This document shows, in pieces, positions 48,101-60,906 of a stretch of 64,000 nucleotides of DNA. Each line of letters opens with the position of its first letter. The stretch's first letter is position 1. The DNA comes from Membranipora membranacea (Eukaryota; Bryozoa; Gymnolaemata; Cheilostomatida; Membraniporidae). The notes beneath the pieces were generated by a model. It was not told where the DNA came from and ran no database searches. It saw only the letters and a program-made list of their open reading frames with translations. The position numbers were made by a program, and so were the translations under genes. Location of the stretch: positions 7,998,001-8,062,000 of the forward strand of contig OU612073.1 of NCBI GenBank assembly GCA_914767715.1, in the 5' to 3' direction.

Positions 48101-48830
48101 GCATAAACGGGTTTCATTACGCATCTCCTATCTCTGAGTGTAGGCATACGATAAGAAGGCAGGATTGTAGTGCATCTTTCACACTACTGGCGCCTGCTGC
48201 TGCCACCTGCACAATGCACTATTTGTCATAAATAATCATATCAGCTATTATAATTACATATTATAATATATGTGGTATTAAAATAATAGATATTTTCTGA
48301 TTAGCATCCGCAAAGATGACGTCAGAAAAAACTATATTAGAAAATTAATAGCAATACATGGAAAATTAATTCATACATGTTCTGTGTAACAATTAATGTT
48401 TGTTGATGCTTGTTTTGAATCAATGAAATTGATGCTGTATAAGATCAGTGGTTGGTTGTTGTTCAACGAGTTCCGGGATTGTATTATATATATAAATCGG
48501 AGTACAGTACATCGTCTACCTAGACGGACAGCAAATATATATATATATTATATTATATATATACTCATAACTATGGCATTCCCCTCCCTTCCAGAAAAGA
48601 TATGTGAATGTATTTGGAGTGGCTCTGATATCTGATTTATTTATAATTTATTATAATTTTATTTATAATTAATTGTCATTTTGTGACAGGTGATTCAAGA
48701 AGTGCAGAAGCAGTTTGAGGCTGTCAATCTCGGAGTTGAAGGATTACCGGAGAGAAGAAAGTGGAGAGACGGGAGACTGGCAGCTCTGGCTAAACTCAAG
48801 AAAGATCTGGAGGAGAAAGACCAGAAGTAA
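42175..48830 (+). CDS. CRYL1: Lambda-crystallin homolog / L-gulonate 3-dehydrogenase (7 exons, complete)
   Basis: Join 42175-42215, 42504-42738, 43464-43628, 45013-45207, 45730-45835, 47621-47712, 48690-48830; 975 coding bases, 324 residues (human CRYL1: 319). All introns are GT-AG with matching phases. The family oxidises L-gulonate to 3-dehydro-L-gulonate with NAD+ in the cytosol (uronate cycle). Residues 9-19 hold the Rossmann motif VGIIGSGLIG, split by intron 1. ECVPE and SSTSC follow, then [17 protein letters not shown], with the expected catalytic pair at His146 and Glu158. The C-terminal helical domain has [28 protein letters not shown] and NYCDRYGE. The tail [17 protein letters not shown] resembles the vertebrate end. 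The start ATG is the first in exon 1 and fits the family. Nothing suggests decay. Confidence 0.95.
42806..42919. mobile_element. Diverged copy of the palindromic MITE in CRYL1 intron 2
   Basis: Reads GGCATGACAAGTGGAGGGGG ... AATGGACCAAACTTGATC, matching the ends of 13314-13446, in inverted order to that copy. The other arm (TGCCTTCATTCTGG) is degraded. Confidence 0.6.
42920..42969. repeat. Imperfect palindrome between GGTCAATG direct repeats
   Basis: AGGAGTTAG ... CTAACTCCT with a 14-base centre (42928-42961), bounded by GGTCAATG at 42920-42927 and 42962-42969. It lies directly next to the MITE at 42806. Confidence 0.65.
43674..43830. repeat. Minisatellite, ~15-bp unit, CRYL1 intron 3
   Basis: Degenerate units of the type CCACCCCTGATAAGAG alternate with CCCACCCCTGTCATTA. 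About ten units are present. Confidence 0.7.
46594..46614. repeat. Poly-C run, CRYL1 intron 5
   Basis: About 21 consecutive C. Its length in the source is uncertain, as such runs are error-prone in sequencing. Confidence 0.7.
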
Positions 48831-48849
48831 TGATGTGGAACAATTCTTT

Positions 48850-49036
48850 GCTATCTTAGCTTAAGCTAGCTTAATTTACTTTTTTTGTGGTTGGGCTTCT
48901 AGCACCCTTCCCCTGTCATAACTCTTAGGTTAGTTAGGGACCAATTATGTGCTATCTTAGCTTAGTCTTTTACTGTTTTTTTTTGTGATTGGGCTGCAAG
49001 CACTCTTCCTCTGTCATAACTGTTAGGATAGTTAGT
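48850..49036. repeat. Tandem duplication of ~90-100 bp in the CRYL1 3' region
   Basis: GCTATCTTAGCTTA ... CCTGTCATAACTCTTAGGTTAG (48850-48938) is repeated with substitutions at 48951-49036. Confidence 0.7.
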
Positions 49037-49492
49037 TGTAGATCTAAGTAATGAGACTTATTGATAATTGCAGTACCAATAATAGCAGTATTATGTGAAA
49101 CTAGAGGCGCCAGCATTATTTTCTATTCATTTAGCCAAGGAGGATGGTTCGAACATCAAATTGTAGCTTATAAATTTAATCTGACTCAAACATTTTTTTA
49201 ATTTTTACTACAACCGAACAAAATTCCTAGATCTGATCATCATCTCAGCCAACCTACTTTCTAGCCTACAATACACTTGCTAATATCTCGCTTTTCATTT
49301 TTATACCTTTCATCTTATACACTTTTTATAATCAGATCTGAAGTTCAGCAACACTATGCAATACACCTAGCTGCAATATCAGAAATGTCATGAGAAATGG
49401 TTCTTCTTATTTGTATTAATAGCCATGGTTTACCATTGTCTATGCCAACTCTCAGAGAATGACACAGAATAGTGATGACCAAAGAACTTGAA

Positions 49493-49498
49493 AATAAA
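49493..49498 (+). terminator. Candidate CRYL1 poly(A) signal
   Basis: First AATAAA past the stop at 48830, 663 bases downstream. The duplicated segment at 48850 would lie in the 3' UTR. Confidence 0.35.
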
Positions 49499-50506
49499 GC
49501 TGTTAGCTGTGACTAATCTAGAAATTTGGCCAAGAAAGCCATACTATTTGCGTTTGTTGCATATGAAACTGCAATCTTGTCTCAACTCTGGCCCGCATAC
49601 ATTCTATGGGTCTGATGAAAAGAAGGTCTATTACCCTTATTACCTTTAAATGTAAATTTTGTGACCAATAGTGCAACGATGTATTATATACTATGCATAC
49701 AAAAAATCTCTGCGAGGATAATTGCTAGGCCTGGTTCGTTTAAAGACCCATGCTAAAATAATGATAATTTTTATTGGTATTGCTAGATGATGGCGGGGAA
49801 GGCGAATATCAAGGCATGCAGCTCAATTTTTGCAACATCTAATCTTAAAAAGTGAAATAGAACAGTACTTACGACCTGAGTCCTAGCTTTCGACCGTAGA
49901 CAAAAAAATGATCAACGCCTTGGATTCATTATTGGATAGATTGATTACATATAATTCCTTCGTGAATTTCATCTGGCGCAGACAATTTAATTGTCCAATA
50001 ACTCCATAGTTATATTTGGCAGTATTGAAAGGCCTTGGTCACAGTTCGAAATTTATCAGCTGCCGCCTGCATGTGTGATTAACGAACTTTGGTATTCACA
50101 TCTTATCCCGACTTTTGCACAGTAAATCCCACTTCCACCCACATGTGTTTCAATCACAGCTGATCAATTTACTTCTGTCCAATAGACTAAGGACCACAAC
50201 AGAAATCCATGTGCTCTTTTATGTTTCAACTGCTACACTCCAGATTGATCAGTATAAATATTAATAGCATCTCTTGCCTGACCTAATGCCTAGCGATTTT
50301 ATTTTTATCTCGAACGTTCCAGCTCGCCAAAGTCAAGAGTAGGACTGATGGGCTCGGTTACTTGCTTAGCGAATTGATATCCTGCTCGAACTTTTGGTCA
50401 TCTCTATAATTACGTCAACAAGAGGGATCATGATAGGGGATTATCTCGTCTGTTGAACTGCTTCGATTCTTTGAAAGTAGCGCTAATTGGCAGACATGCC
50501 ACTTCC

Positions 50507-50724
50507 GAATCGATCACTCGTTGGCAACGTGATCCAGCAAGTGTAGATTTCTCTGAAGAATACAAAAATTTTGAAATGAAATATTGTCCGGCACTGATAC
50601 AGAAGTATCCTATTTCATTGTCAGAGAGTAAACAATGTTAGATGAATTGATCACTTGCTAGCGACGTGATCCAGCAAGTGTAAATTTCTCTAGAAAATAA
50701 AAGATTTCAAAATTAAATATTATC
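50507..50724. repeat. Direct duplication of ~80 bp
   Basis: Both copies contain ACGTGATCCAGCAAGTGTA followed by ATTTCTCT and an AAAT-rich part (50507-50588 and 50644-50724), diverged by several substitutions. Confidence 0.65.
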
Positions 50725-53700
50725 AAACCAATGAGGGAGTTCATTGATCAAACGCGCTGATACATGATTATTATATGGCATTGTAAGAAAGTTAATAATG
50801 TTAGATCAACACGTTTTCTGTCACATGGAAATTAAGGATATTCGGATGGCCTTGACAGCCTTGGGAATGTTGGATTTCAGGACATCAAATACGGAGATTG
50901 ACCCAATTTTTGTCTTAATGTAGAGAGTAGAGAGTGGTTGTAGCAGCCAGGAATGTCAAACATACTTTCCCTGGCCTGGGAGGTCTCCCCTAAACAGTTT
51001 TGCAGAAGAAAATTAAGTGTGTTGTGGGAAAAGACATATCGGCCTCACTAATTTGTGGTTGGTAAAATCACTATGATAAATGTTTGCAGTGTAGGAAGTT
51101 TTATGGTCAAGGAAAAATATTACTGGACATCAAAAACTAATGTGCTCTTTAATCATTTTAAGTGTGTGGAATTCATTTTATCTGATAAGTTTTATTATCA
51201 CAAGTTTTCTCTGCTTGGAAGCGTTCAAGTACTATCATATCAGTGCTTGGAAGCATCAGAATGTCCAGGGTTGTAGCCTTCCTGAATGCCGACTCCAGAT
51301 TTGCGTGTAGCGAATGTATTACAAGTCACACTCTGTGATGAAATACCGCAAAAAAAACCGTTCATGAGTGGCTGTGTTAAACAGTGAGGGTTTTAATGGA
51401 GTTTACAATTTTTTTCCAAATAAGCCTTGTGTCTATTTCCCAGGGCCTGTGGTTTTTTGAGACTGTCTCGGGGACCGGTCTAGTTTCGGGTGTTACTCCG
51501 GTCACAAGATGGATATAAACTTAAGTGGTTAGATGTCATTATGATGGTCAGACAATCTAAGATAGCTGTGGTCAAGCACCCAATCAACAAAACTAACCTA
51601 CACTTTGCAGAAAACAAAAATTACAAATGTTTTTCTGTGACGAGATCCTAACCATCCAACCACTCAGCTAACCCAAAAAAACCTAATTTTCATAGATTTC
51701 ACTTTATCTATTAGTATATGCTAATACATAAAGTGAAATGCATGTAAATGTAACCTCACTTTAATTACTTCTCGCCATTACAACTATCAGGTAAACTGTC
51801 ATGAGAATCTAGTATTATGATTACCTATCAAAGTTTACATCACATACCCTGAAGTTAAAACCCAATTCCTGACTTTCCCTTCTAATTTCAGCAAACCCTT
51901 GGGCCCATTTTTTCTGGCTACACGATTGATTCTTACTAAAAGTATATTGATCTTGACCGCTGTGATGCGTTCAATCTAACAAACCACGATTAAGAGATTA
52001 ATTCTGAGAGGACAGCTAGAAATAGACGTAAAACAAACAAATGCAATGCGTCAATGTCTGAGATTTTTTTCATTTAAACTGCTTTGCATTGTGGGACGAG
52101 AATTTAGACAAGCTTAAAATAGATACAAATCAAAAGGATTTTTCGATCTCAAATAAGCTTGTACGAAGTTGAGTGCCAAGTTCGTTTCACATAAATCTGA
52201 AGTATGAGGAAATCCCTGCGTTTTTATCGATTTGATTATGCCCCAACCTCCACTTAGTATCTGTTCACAAGTGACCAACTTCAATCTGGAGGTTTTTCCC
52301 AAACAGAACACTTCCAACAATTCTTTCTGAGAGAACAAGCTATGTTCGTAAAGATCTCTCCTAATCGACAGTCTCTTGTATAAGGGATCAAAAATAATAA
52401 ACGACTTGGTGCTGTAATTGCATTGATTCTGTTTTAAATATAATGTTCCTTAAATATCCCCCAGAGAAGTTAGTGGGCTAAATGCGTGATTATCAATGAA
52501 GAGGCCGCATGCAGTCTTGAGCGCATGAAATATACATAAAGTAGGACTTTACAAATCACCCTGAACCTTAATAAAAAAAAAAGAGTTTCTGGATCAAATG
52601 GTCGCTTGTAAGAAAATGAGGCCGACACCCAAATACATTTTTTGCTCTACCCGCAAGCTAAGAGTATCATCCTGCAGTCGTACGTGATATCGAAACATTG
52701 TCACCATACAGAGATGGGTCGGCTGGGAAAAAGTTGTTGCAAACACCTTCTTTCTTTAATGACACACAGTGACAACCGCTTCTATATATTCATAATATAT
52801 ACCATGAAAGTCACAATTAGATATGAATTAACTCACATGTTTTGCCTGCATTATAATGTAGGTGGGTTCTTTACAGTCACACATTTATTTTGTTTTAGCA
52901 ATTTATATAGGCATCATCTTGGCATTGACTGGAATTGTATGCAGATTGGATCGGTAGAGCGCCCACCAAAGAAACCTACTGATCTGACAGTTACTAGTCA
53001 TTAACCCTAGCCACCCTAACTAATTACATTCTTTTCCCAACCAGTTGTTGAAGTCCTGATTAAGCTTGGCGCCTGCGACTTGACCAAAACCAAGGAAAGG
53101 CCCTCTGGCCAAGGGATTGTTTTCCTTATTATTAATACATACTACAACTAATTACTCGCTGCTCAACCTATGTCACTCTTTCAAGCAGAGGCTATGGTAG
53201 GCAACAACAAATTCAGCTCGCAGTTGCAAACAGCTCGAAAAATGCGGCAACAAAAAAATCCAGGGGCATCACATCTCATGTCTGTTGATAAACAGCTGAT
53301 TTATATCTTTTGATTTTTTTACCCCTGAGACTTCATGATCAAGAATATACGTAGCTTGAAATAATTACATAACCCTAATGCAGCGTGCTATAGAGCTTTT
53401 TGTTACAAGCAATACCTCGAGGTATTTATTTTTGGCCGTTTTATTTATTTGGTTACAGCATTTGATTACTTTTTATCGATGGAGATTGCCTCAAAGCACG
53501 TTTCGGTGATTATATTGTTCGTTTAATCGGTCTGAGATGCTCTATTTTCTTAAAATGAGGAAAGCCGCGTTTTCTTGAATGATGACCTGTTTGTTTTCAA
53601 GGCATGTACGATATCTGCAATGCTATTTTCCGAGTTCTGAATAAAGTGTTGTTTACATAATGAGAGTGAAAACGTCCTGTGCTGCAAGTTCAAGTCTAAA

Positions 53701-54842
53701 TTTAAATTTTTCCTCCTCTACCTTTGCATTTGCGTGTTAAAACTTGTTTGTACTGATTTGTGGACTTTTTTTCTCAAACACCTGCTGTTGACAATCGACA
53801 GCATAATTACTCACTCAACAAAAAGAGAATGACTTTTAATTTTAGCTATAATCTAAGCTATAACAGCAACATAAAAATTAAAAAACTTTAAATTCCCTAT
53901 TCTTATTTCCGGAAAACAAGTGTTTTGTTTTTTGTTGAGTCTGCGAGCTTTCAGCATTCCAGACACAGCAAATAGGGATTTCTAAATGCGGATTCTTATT
54001 GGTTCCATTGAAGGACTTGGTCAGACGCTTGGGCTGTTGAGTCTGAGAACTGAGTCAACATGATCAGGCACAAAAAACTCAAGTAGTTTGGAGTAAACTA
54101 GCTGCTACCATGGACACGGCTGATGTTCCATTGGAGCAAAGCCGAAGAGACAGATGCGAATATTTATTTTTTAATCTGCTGCCGCGTAGATTCGAAGTTC
54201 AGGATAAGTAAAATGATTGACCACGTCTTAATGTCATTCATATGTATCGGTGTTTTGGCGTGCAAGATCAATAGCCACACCATTCATCCAATGAATGTAC
54301 GTCAGCCAAGAAGTCATCGCTTGTTGTGCAAGAAGATTTTGATGTCATACATGACTTAATTTGAACCTCTTTCTAACCAGCATCAACATCATACTAGCCA
54401 TGAAAAGCAGGATTTAGAAATTAATTAACCCTCTTATTCTGAGGTCAAAACAAATGTTTTAAAGGTTTATACCTAGGTGACAGGACTTTGTCATGTCCAA
54501 AACGGATCTGAGCTTGATCAGTTTTCTGGCATCAAACTTAAAAATGGTGGTCATTGACATTTTCAAACATAAACATAAATAATCACTTCTAGATCATTCT
54601 GAGGGTGTACCTTAATTATATATGTTGCCAGTTTAAGACTTCCCGCTCAAGAGTCACATCAGAGATTTTACAGAAAGATCTCAAATAGCCCTATATCTGT
54701 TGTTGATTGTAGATATCGATGAAGATAGTCGCAAATGGGCAGGTGACGAATGAGCAGAAATGGAATCATTGTATCACGATATGCTATTATTCTGGCTTAA
54801 CTTACATGATTAAAATCATAGAAGCAATATCAGTCACTACTA

Positions 54843-55291
54843 GAGTTTTGCTTCGAAACCTGACACAAAACCTAAAACAATTATTTTTTCTTTCTTATAA
54901 TGTATCATATTATAGGGGAAAAATTATGGGGCGCTTTACGCATTTGTAACCGAAAGTGACGGTCAACGCCACTGTATATGTTGTTATAGTATTAGATGTT
55001 GTTAAATCTGGTGCAGAATTGACGAACAAATGAACACCATCACCAGGAAATTTTTAGAATTTCAACAATGTACGACATATGTTAGTGAAAGGGAGGTGGG
55101 AGGGGAATTTGAGCAGACTTTTTTCTTTCAATATAGTGGCATGCTGACCGGATATCATAGTGAATAACATAAAAGCCTATCATTGGCTGTGAACAGTAGT
55201 TCTAAGTTTTCCTTACCAATAAGTTTTCCTTAGCTAGTTGAGGGAGTTGAGTTTTGCTTCGAAACCTGACACAAAACCTAAAACAATTATT
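54843..55291. repeat. Pair of ~42-bp perfect direct repeats, 406 bp apart
   Basis: GAGTTTTGCTTCGAAACCTG followed by ACACAAAACCTAAAACAATT stands at 54843 and again at 55249 without a visible change. The second copy ends about 210 bases before the IRP1 TATA box. Confidence 0.75.
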
Positions 55292-55503
55292 ATATCAGTA
55301 AAATACCATTAGAAAGGAGTTTCCCTATTTCTTTAACATTCATTGCCTTACATTACCACGTTACAATTATCAGGCAACCTATGACAAAGCTTCAAAAAAA
55401 TTATGTTAATGTCAGATGAAACATAGTTTTGAGATGGGCCTATAGTGATTTATTAATTAACCACATGCTGATAATTATCGATGCCGATCTTTGTGTTGAT
55501 GCT

Positions 55504-55510
55504 TATATAA
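55504..55510 (+). promoter_or_regulatory. TATA box of IRP1
   Basis: TATATAA about 30 bases upstream of the inferred transcription start (near 55535). A good 5' splice donor (ATAG|GTAAGT at 55820/55821) follows, marking the end of a non-coding first exon. Confidence 0.6.
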
Positions 55511-55534
55511 AGCTGCATGATCCTGGCAATTAAC

Positions 55535-55820
55535 CAACACAAATCAATCGGCTTGTAGTGAAAGCTGTTGTTTCTCAAAGAGTTTCTTCTGCCTAGTTTT
55601 TGTCATTAATCAAAAGTGAATAGCAGAGTTGTGTAAAAAATCTCATCGTTTACCAAACAGGACAGGAGCAGTAAATTTAAACTAGACTATCTACTAATTA
55701 GTGGGAGGCAAGGGAATAATAGACAATACTGTTCACAAGAAGATTTAAGGATTCTGATTTGAAGCAGAGTTCAAAGCAAACCTACCAAACCTACAAACTC
55801 TACGAGTGAAGTAAAAATAG
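55535..55820 (+). other. IRP1 non-coding exon 1 (5' UTR)
   Basis: Inferred from the TATA box, the consensus donor at 55821 and an acceptor (TTAAACAG) at 57770 one base before the IRP1 start codon. Intron 1 is then about 1950 bases. The start of the exon is approximate. Confidence 0.5.
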
Positions 55821-57072
55821 GTAAGTACAACATTTTTGGTTCACAATCATTTTTGACAACATAATTGTTAAAAAAAAAAAAACAGAAAAGAAAAACTAAG
55901 TGAAACAGCATTAGTAAGTGATGAAATTGTTTTGTTTAGGACTTAGGTGATCTAAAAACTTGTAACTCAACTCAGAGTTGCCCTCTCATATTATTTCAGT
56001 TGTGGTCCTCCTCATGATCCCTCATACATTACATCGAGTGTTAGGTGTAATGAATATGGATAAAATATAGATCCGTATTTTATCTTGGCGCGTATACAAT
56101 TACTATGTTCATGAAATATTTTTCAAAATCCAACGTTTAAATTTTGAGCATGTCACTATAATGCATAATCATTCTTCTATTCGAAATGGCCCTCACAAAA
56201 ATTAAGTTTTTAAGTAGTGAAATCTGCTCTGACTGAATGAAGGAGGCATGTGCTCACATGGGGGATAACTCTGTGAAATTAGTCACAAATTTTGTATCAA
56301 GGTTTTGAGTATGTGTACAGGCAATAAACATAATATTTTTGCGTTTTCAAATGCCTTGTTGATTTAACTTGTGAATTTGGCTACTATTTCATTTACAAGT
56401 AGATTCATCTGTGTCCTTTGTGGTGGTGTGTGGTCACATTCCCTCATCCACAAACAAGATGACTTAAAATTAAAAGTGCTCACCTCACTAACCACTCCGA
56501 CACGCGTCATCACCACATCAAAAACGTATCAAGTCTGTATCATAACCTGGCCATGCTGTCAGAATTGTGGCCAGTCGATGAGTTTTAGATTTTTTTGGAA
56601 AACATACAGGACATCTCTGAAATCCTGTATTTGAGTTGTTGTTTGTGACCGCAGACTTGATTATTGTTGACAAAGTCTGGACCAACTACTGCATGTTGTC
56701 TGTCCCACAAGCAAACCACTGTTGTCCTTCAACTCATAAAAAATGCATAATTATTCAGACATTACATTCAAATGACTAAGTCGATGTTTGCAGCCACTCC
56801 AAGATCAGTGGTTTGGAAATATTTGTGTGAGGTGTTTGAACTTTCATCGTTGGTAGGAAAATAAACCTACTTGGCATGGCTGCACACAAAACATCATTTA
56901 TCTGATAAAGTTGCGCAGGCAAAAAATAACACTACCTACATGCGTTTGTTTGCGTCTATTTACATGATATTAGCAGCCGAGTTGTGTAGGGTACGCTAGC
57001 AATCCCACATAAATTCACAGTACGCTTTAGTTACAACGCCGTATGGACGCATATTTTGTTTGTTTTCCCCAC

Positions 57073-57158
57073 CAACGCCAGTACAACGCCATTACAACGC
57101 CAGTACAACGCCATTACAACGCCATTACAACGCCATTACAACGCTATAACAACGCCAT
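57073..57158. repeat. Minisatellite ACAACGCCATT in IRP1 intron 1
   Basis: Seven to eight units of 11 bases, ACAACGCCATT or ACAACGCCAGT. Confidence 0.8.
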
Positions 57159-57771
57159 CTGGAAGCAGATATTGTTTTCCCAGCCAAAGACAAGATTGTT
57201 GTTAAACTATGTGTGGGTAGATAATTGCCTTTTTCTAGTTTAAACTGTGGGCACATTAGCGTGAGAATGGTTAGGTTCTACAACAAAAGTAACTTAGTAA
57301 TGAATACTAATTAAATGACCGTAGAAAACATCAATTAATTGCGTTGTGTCTTAACTCCATGAGGTGACCGTGTTATACGTTGTTACTTAGGATGTTACAG
57401 TATGTTTTAGAAACACGTTTTGAGTAAAACATGCTTATTTTCTGTACTCAAACCAAGAGAACTATGTAAAACAAAACAAGTAGAGCAACAAATTTTCCTT
57501 TGCAAATTTTTTTCCAGGAAAAACGGGCAAGAAAACACTATAGTTAGCACCTCGTATTTTTAATTGAGTAGAGAAACTTGGACCAGAAATATGAGTAGCG
57601 GTAGAACTCAAAAAGCTGGTAGTTCTTTCTCACCGATATCAAGTGTTCTTTGCAGTATCGTATGATTTAACATTATACCTCAAGTAAAAAGAGTTGTCTT
57701 CTCCCCAAAATAGAACAAACAATAACTTGAGTTACCTCGTATCAAGCTTCTTATTTTATTCATTAAACAGG

Positions 57772-59060
57772 ATGGTGTTTAGCTGTAGCTTTCACACTAC
57801 ATGGAGACTGACAGTTTTTATGGTGTATGTGAGCAGTGCCATGGCGGGTTGGGATATGATGTGTACCCAAGATGACTATGCAGCTGCCAGAAGTATCGTT
57901 TCAACATGTGGTGGCAGACTCACAACAATGATTTTGCGTCGATGTGAACGCTATGGAGGTATATATCAAACAGGTGAGATATATGCATATATACATACTT
58001 TTATTGTCAGCAACAATTCATTATTACTAATGTTTTTCATGATGTGACATAAATGTGACATAAATGTGACATAAGTGACATAAGTGACATTAGAAAGTGA
58101 CATAAATGATGTGACATAAATGGCAATTGACATAAATATCAGTGCTTACAACGCTTGCATATAAAAATGGGTGATGCATCATGGGTGGTAACCTTCCCAA
58201 TATGATTCGTACTTTTAGCCAAATTCCAAGCCGGCTCAGCTTCAGATCACCTTTTCTTATTCTTATTCCCCTCTTAAGGACCTTAGTTGATTCCAAATGT
58301 ACTATCTTACAAGAACCATCACTTGGCCCAGTCTTTTGGCAGTCTTTTGGCCAAGTACCAAAAACATGTTTAGATAAATCCCGTATCAATAAAATTATAT
58401 TTCTTCTTTACAGCCAACAAAAGGAGCATCAACTCTCAGGCTGTGAAATCCAATTACGACATCTACAAAAGCATTTTTAGCAACCGCGATAGTGCCAACA
58501 GTTTGTTACGTCCGGCCAACCAGAAGCGCTCCTCGAAACCACAAGGAATAGTATGCGAGTGTTGTGTAAACCGCTGCACCCCACGCGAGATGACAGAGTA
58601 CTGTGCCGAACCGCCAATGCGCCGCAAACGCAGCCTGCTACAGCTTGGTGCTCTACCGGATGATGGCAAATACCCATCTATCGAGAGCCAAGCAGATGTT
58701 GACGAGTTTTACAGACAGATAGAGAAGGATGCTGAAAGCCTTAAGGATCAAGACGCAGTCACAGTTGACGTTAGAGAGTTTGAGAGCCAGCCTCTTATCA
58801 AACTTCTGGAGAGGCAGAAACAGGCCAACATACAAAGAGCGCAGAACTCCAAAAGGGGTTCAGAGGAAGATTTTGATGCGCAGGAAGGCCAAAGACTGAA
58901 AGACTTCCTAAAAGCAAGGTACAAAGCTATGTTAACTAACAACAGGGAACCATATTCTGAACCACAGCCAAGCGCAAAGGGCGACAACTCCGACTACAGT
59001 TTGCTTTACGAGCTTTATGAGCTGTTTAAAGATGAGCAACCATCAAAACCCAGCATGTGA
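57772..59060 (+). CDS. Insulin-related peptide 1 precursor (join 57772-57973, 58414-59060; complete)
   Basis: Secreted hormone precursor of 282 residues. The start is the ATG one base after the acceptor at 57770. Residues 1-25: signal peptide (LTVFMVYVSSAMA). B chain from 26: Cys31, Cys46, Cys58, with CGGRL and the insulin C-x11-C spacing. KR at 70-71. C peptide to KR at 105-106. A chain GIVCECCVNRC then TEYC: Cys115, 117, 118, 122, 131, that is CC-x3-C-x8-C plus one extra Cys; with Cys31 this allows a fourth disulfide, as in molluscan insulins. RRKR at 137-140 releases a C-terminal extension of 142 residues, acidic and helical in look, with a further KR. The intron after codon 67 is phase 1, the place and phase of the conserved insulin-gene intron. 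It likely acts through a receptor tyrosine kinase in growth or metabolism (inferred from the family). Confidence 0.93.
58041..58135. repeat. GTGACATAA tandem repeat in IRP1 intron 2
   Basis: About eight variants of GTGACATAAAT or GTGACATAA, starting 68 bases past the donor at 57974. Confidence 0.75.
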
Positions 59061-59870
59061 TCAGTTTGGCTCAATACAAATAGAAATGTGTGCGCTAATG
59101 CCGATACTGATTATATTGTGCTTGGCTCTAAGACAGGTCAATTTACACATCTTCAGTGAAAAGGAGAAGCCCAGATTCCCTCCCCAAAACTTTAATTTTC
59201 TGATCGAACCGTACAACAATTAAGGGGTTTATCTCCACTTTCCCTTCAAGTCAATCTGTTTGTACTTGGCCTTGGCCTTGGCCTTGGCCTAAGACACTTA
59301 TCCAAATAAGAAATTCTTCATACCTGTAGTTAAACTTTTGTAAATTTCTGAAACAAAACCATTAGACCTTTTTTTTCAATAGACTATGATGACTATATAT
59401 ATTGAATGATCACTTTGACTTATATTCATTAGGATTAGTGACAATTATGATTTGTTGAGCATGAATAATTACATCTGGGTTACTATTTAATCTCGACGAC
59501 AATCTTTTTGGGATACTAGCCTCCAAATGCGCTGGTTGCTATTGAGGACTATCATGCAACCAATTATTTGAGATTGGAAATTACCACAGCATTAAATTAT
59601 GAGTTTTGCCAAGCTGCCTTAAACCAAACACAAATTTTTTGACTTACTATAACAAGACAGTATATCATCATTATTGTTTATCATTAAGGTTACATGCTTT
59701 GTTGTTGAATTCAGCCTAGATGCAATTACAAAAAAATTAAGCGATTCATTGATATGATTTTCTCCTAGTCAAGAGTCCAGAGTGATTTTCCGTAATTTTT
59801 CCCAGATATGATAAGTCTACCTTATGTACTTCAAACTAAATTTGATCATGTTCACCTTCTGTTTTTAATG

Positions 59871-59876
59871 AATAAA
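59871..59876 (+). terminator. Candidate IRP1 poly(A) signal
   Basis: AATAAA 811 bases past the IRP1 stop. Earlier signals were not evident. Confidence 0.3.
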
Positions 59877-60906
59877 TATCTTCTGATTCAGAAAGCTAAT
59901 ATATATTCTTCCCATATCGCTACCTCTATCTTTCAAGCAAGTTTGTAAGACTCAATTGCCGCATGCTGTGAGAAAAAGAAAATCGTCTTCAGATACTAAA
60001 TTAAAAAATTACAATGTGATATCATCTTACTGCCTAAGTCTCAGGCTTGCTTATTATAATTGTACTTGAAAAATCTTTAAAAAGTTTTTGACACTCTCGT
60101 GGAAACAACTTTTTGACCTTTAGAACATATCACTCGCTAAAAAGTTGGCAAGCAGCCATTCTTAAAGCTGAATCATACTTAGTGCCTGCACAAGGATTGG
60201 ATAATGGGCATTTTTGTAATGCTGTTCCTTATTTTTATCTGAAGCCTTCCGTTGCTGCTCCTTAATCGGTAATGTCTAAGACCGATCCGAATATCAACAT
60301 ATCATATACCATTGGAAAGCTGTCGAACTACTGAAAATGAATACCTGAACAAAAACTTGATTCGATGACGTTGTGTCATTTTAGGGAGGAAATGAGGTAG
60401 AGTACGCTGTTTTTGTCAATGCAGATGGAGGAGTCGAATTAATTGCAAGAAATTTCAAAACAGGTGGAATGTGTACTTAGAGAATGCGTTCAACGTAAAA
60501 TTCAATTTTTCTTTGATATATGACTAGTCTAAATTGAAGTTTTACGTCACGCCATACAATGCATTTTTTTGTGAAGCCGTGAAAATATGTGAAATTTCAA
60601 TCATCAATTCAGAACAAATCATAGGCTCGAAACAAAATTAATTATGATTTACTCATAGAGTACTCTTCAAATGTCATACACATTGACTTTCAACAAATTA
60701 GCTTGAATATTGCAATGAAAGTAGACCCTCGAATAAAGCTATTATTTTCGCCACCTTTGCATAACGCCAAACATGCTGTCCAAATGACCCTTATTGTGGC
60801 CAAACCAAGGTTTTTTGAAAGTTCTCACATACGAAGCCGCTTTCATTAACCATGGTGCACACAGGAAATGCCAAGAGAACTTGTCACTGCATCTTCATTT
60901 TTCTTG

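Larger units (their letters stand above)
49499..55503. other. Long stretch without a recognised gene
   Basis: Reading frames here are short and lack family motifs. Visible structure: a local duplication at 50507-50724, a 42-bp hairpin at 51699-51740 (TTTCACTTTAT ... ATAAAGTGAAA), a 42-43 bp direct repeat at 54843 and 55249, and a possible small secreted peptide frame at 54213. Confidence 0.5.

Noticed and set aside
52642-53004. 120-codon open frame
   Set aside because: Longest in a gene-free stretch but with random-looking composition, no motif and no splice or promoter context.
57043-57243. Frame through the ACAACGCC repeats
   Set aside because: Minisatellite translation inside IRP1 intron 1.
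58090-58677. Minus-strand frames over IRP1 exon 3 and its intron
   Set aside because: Antisense shadows of a gene with clear insulin motifs.
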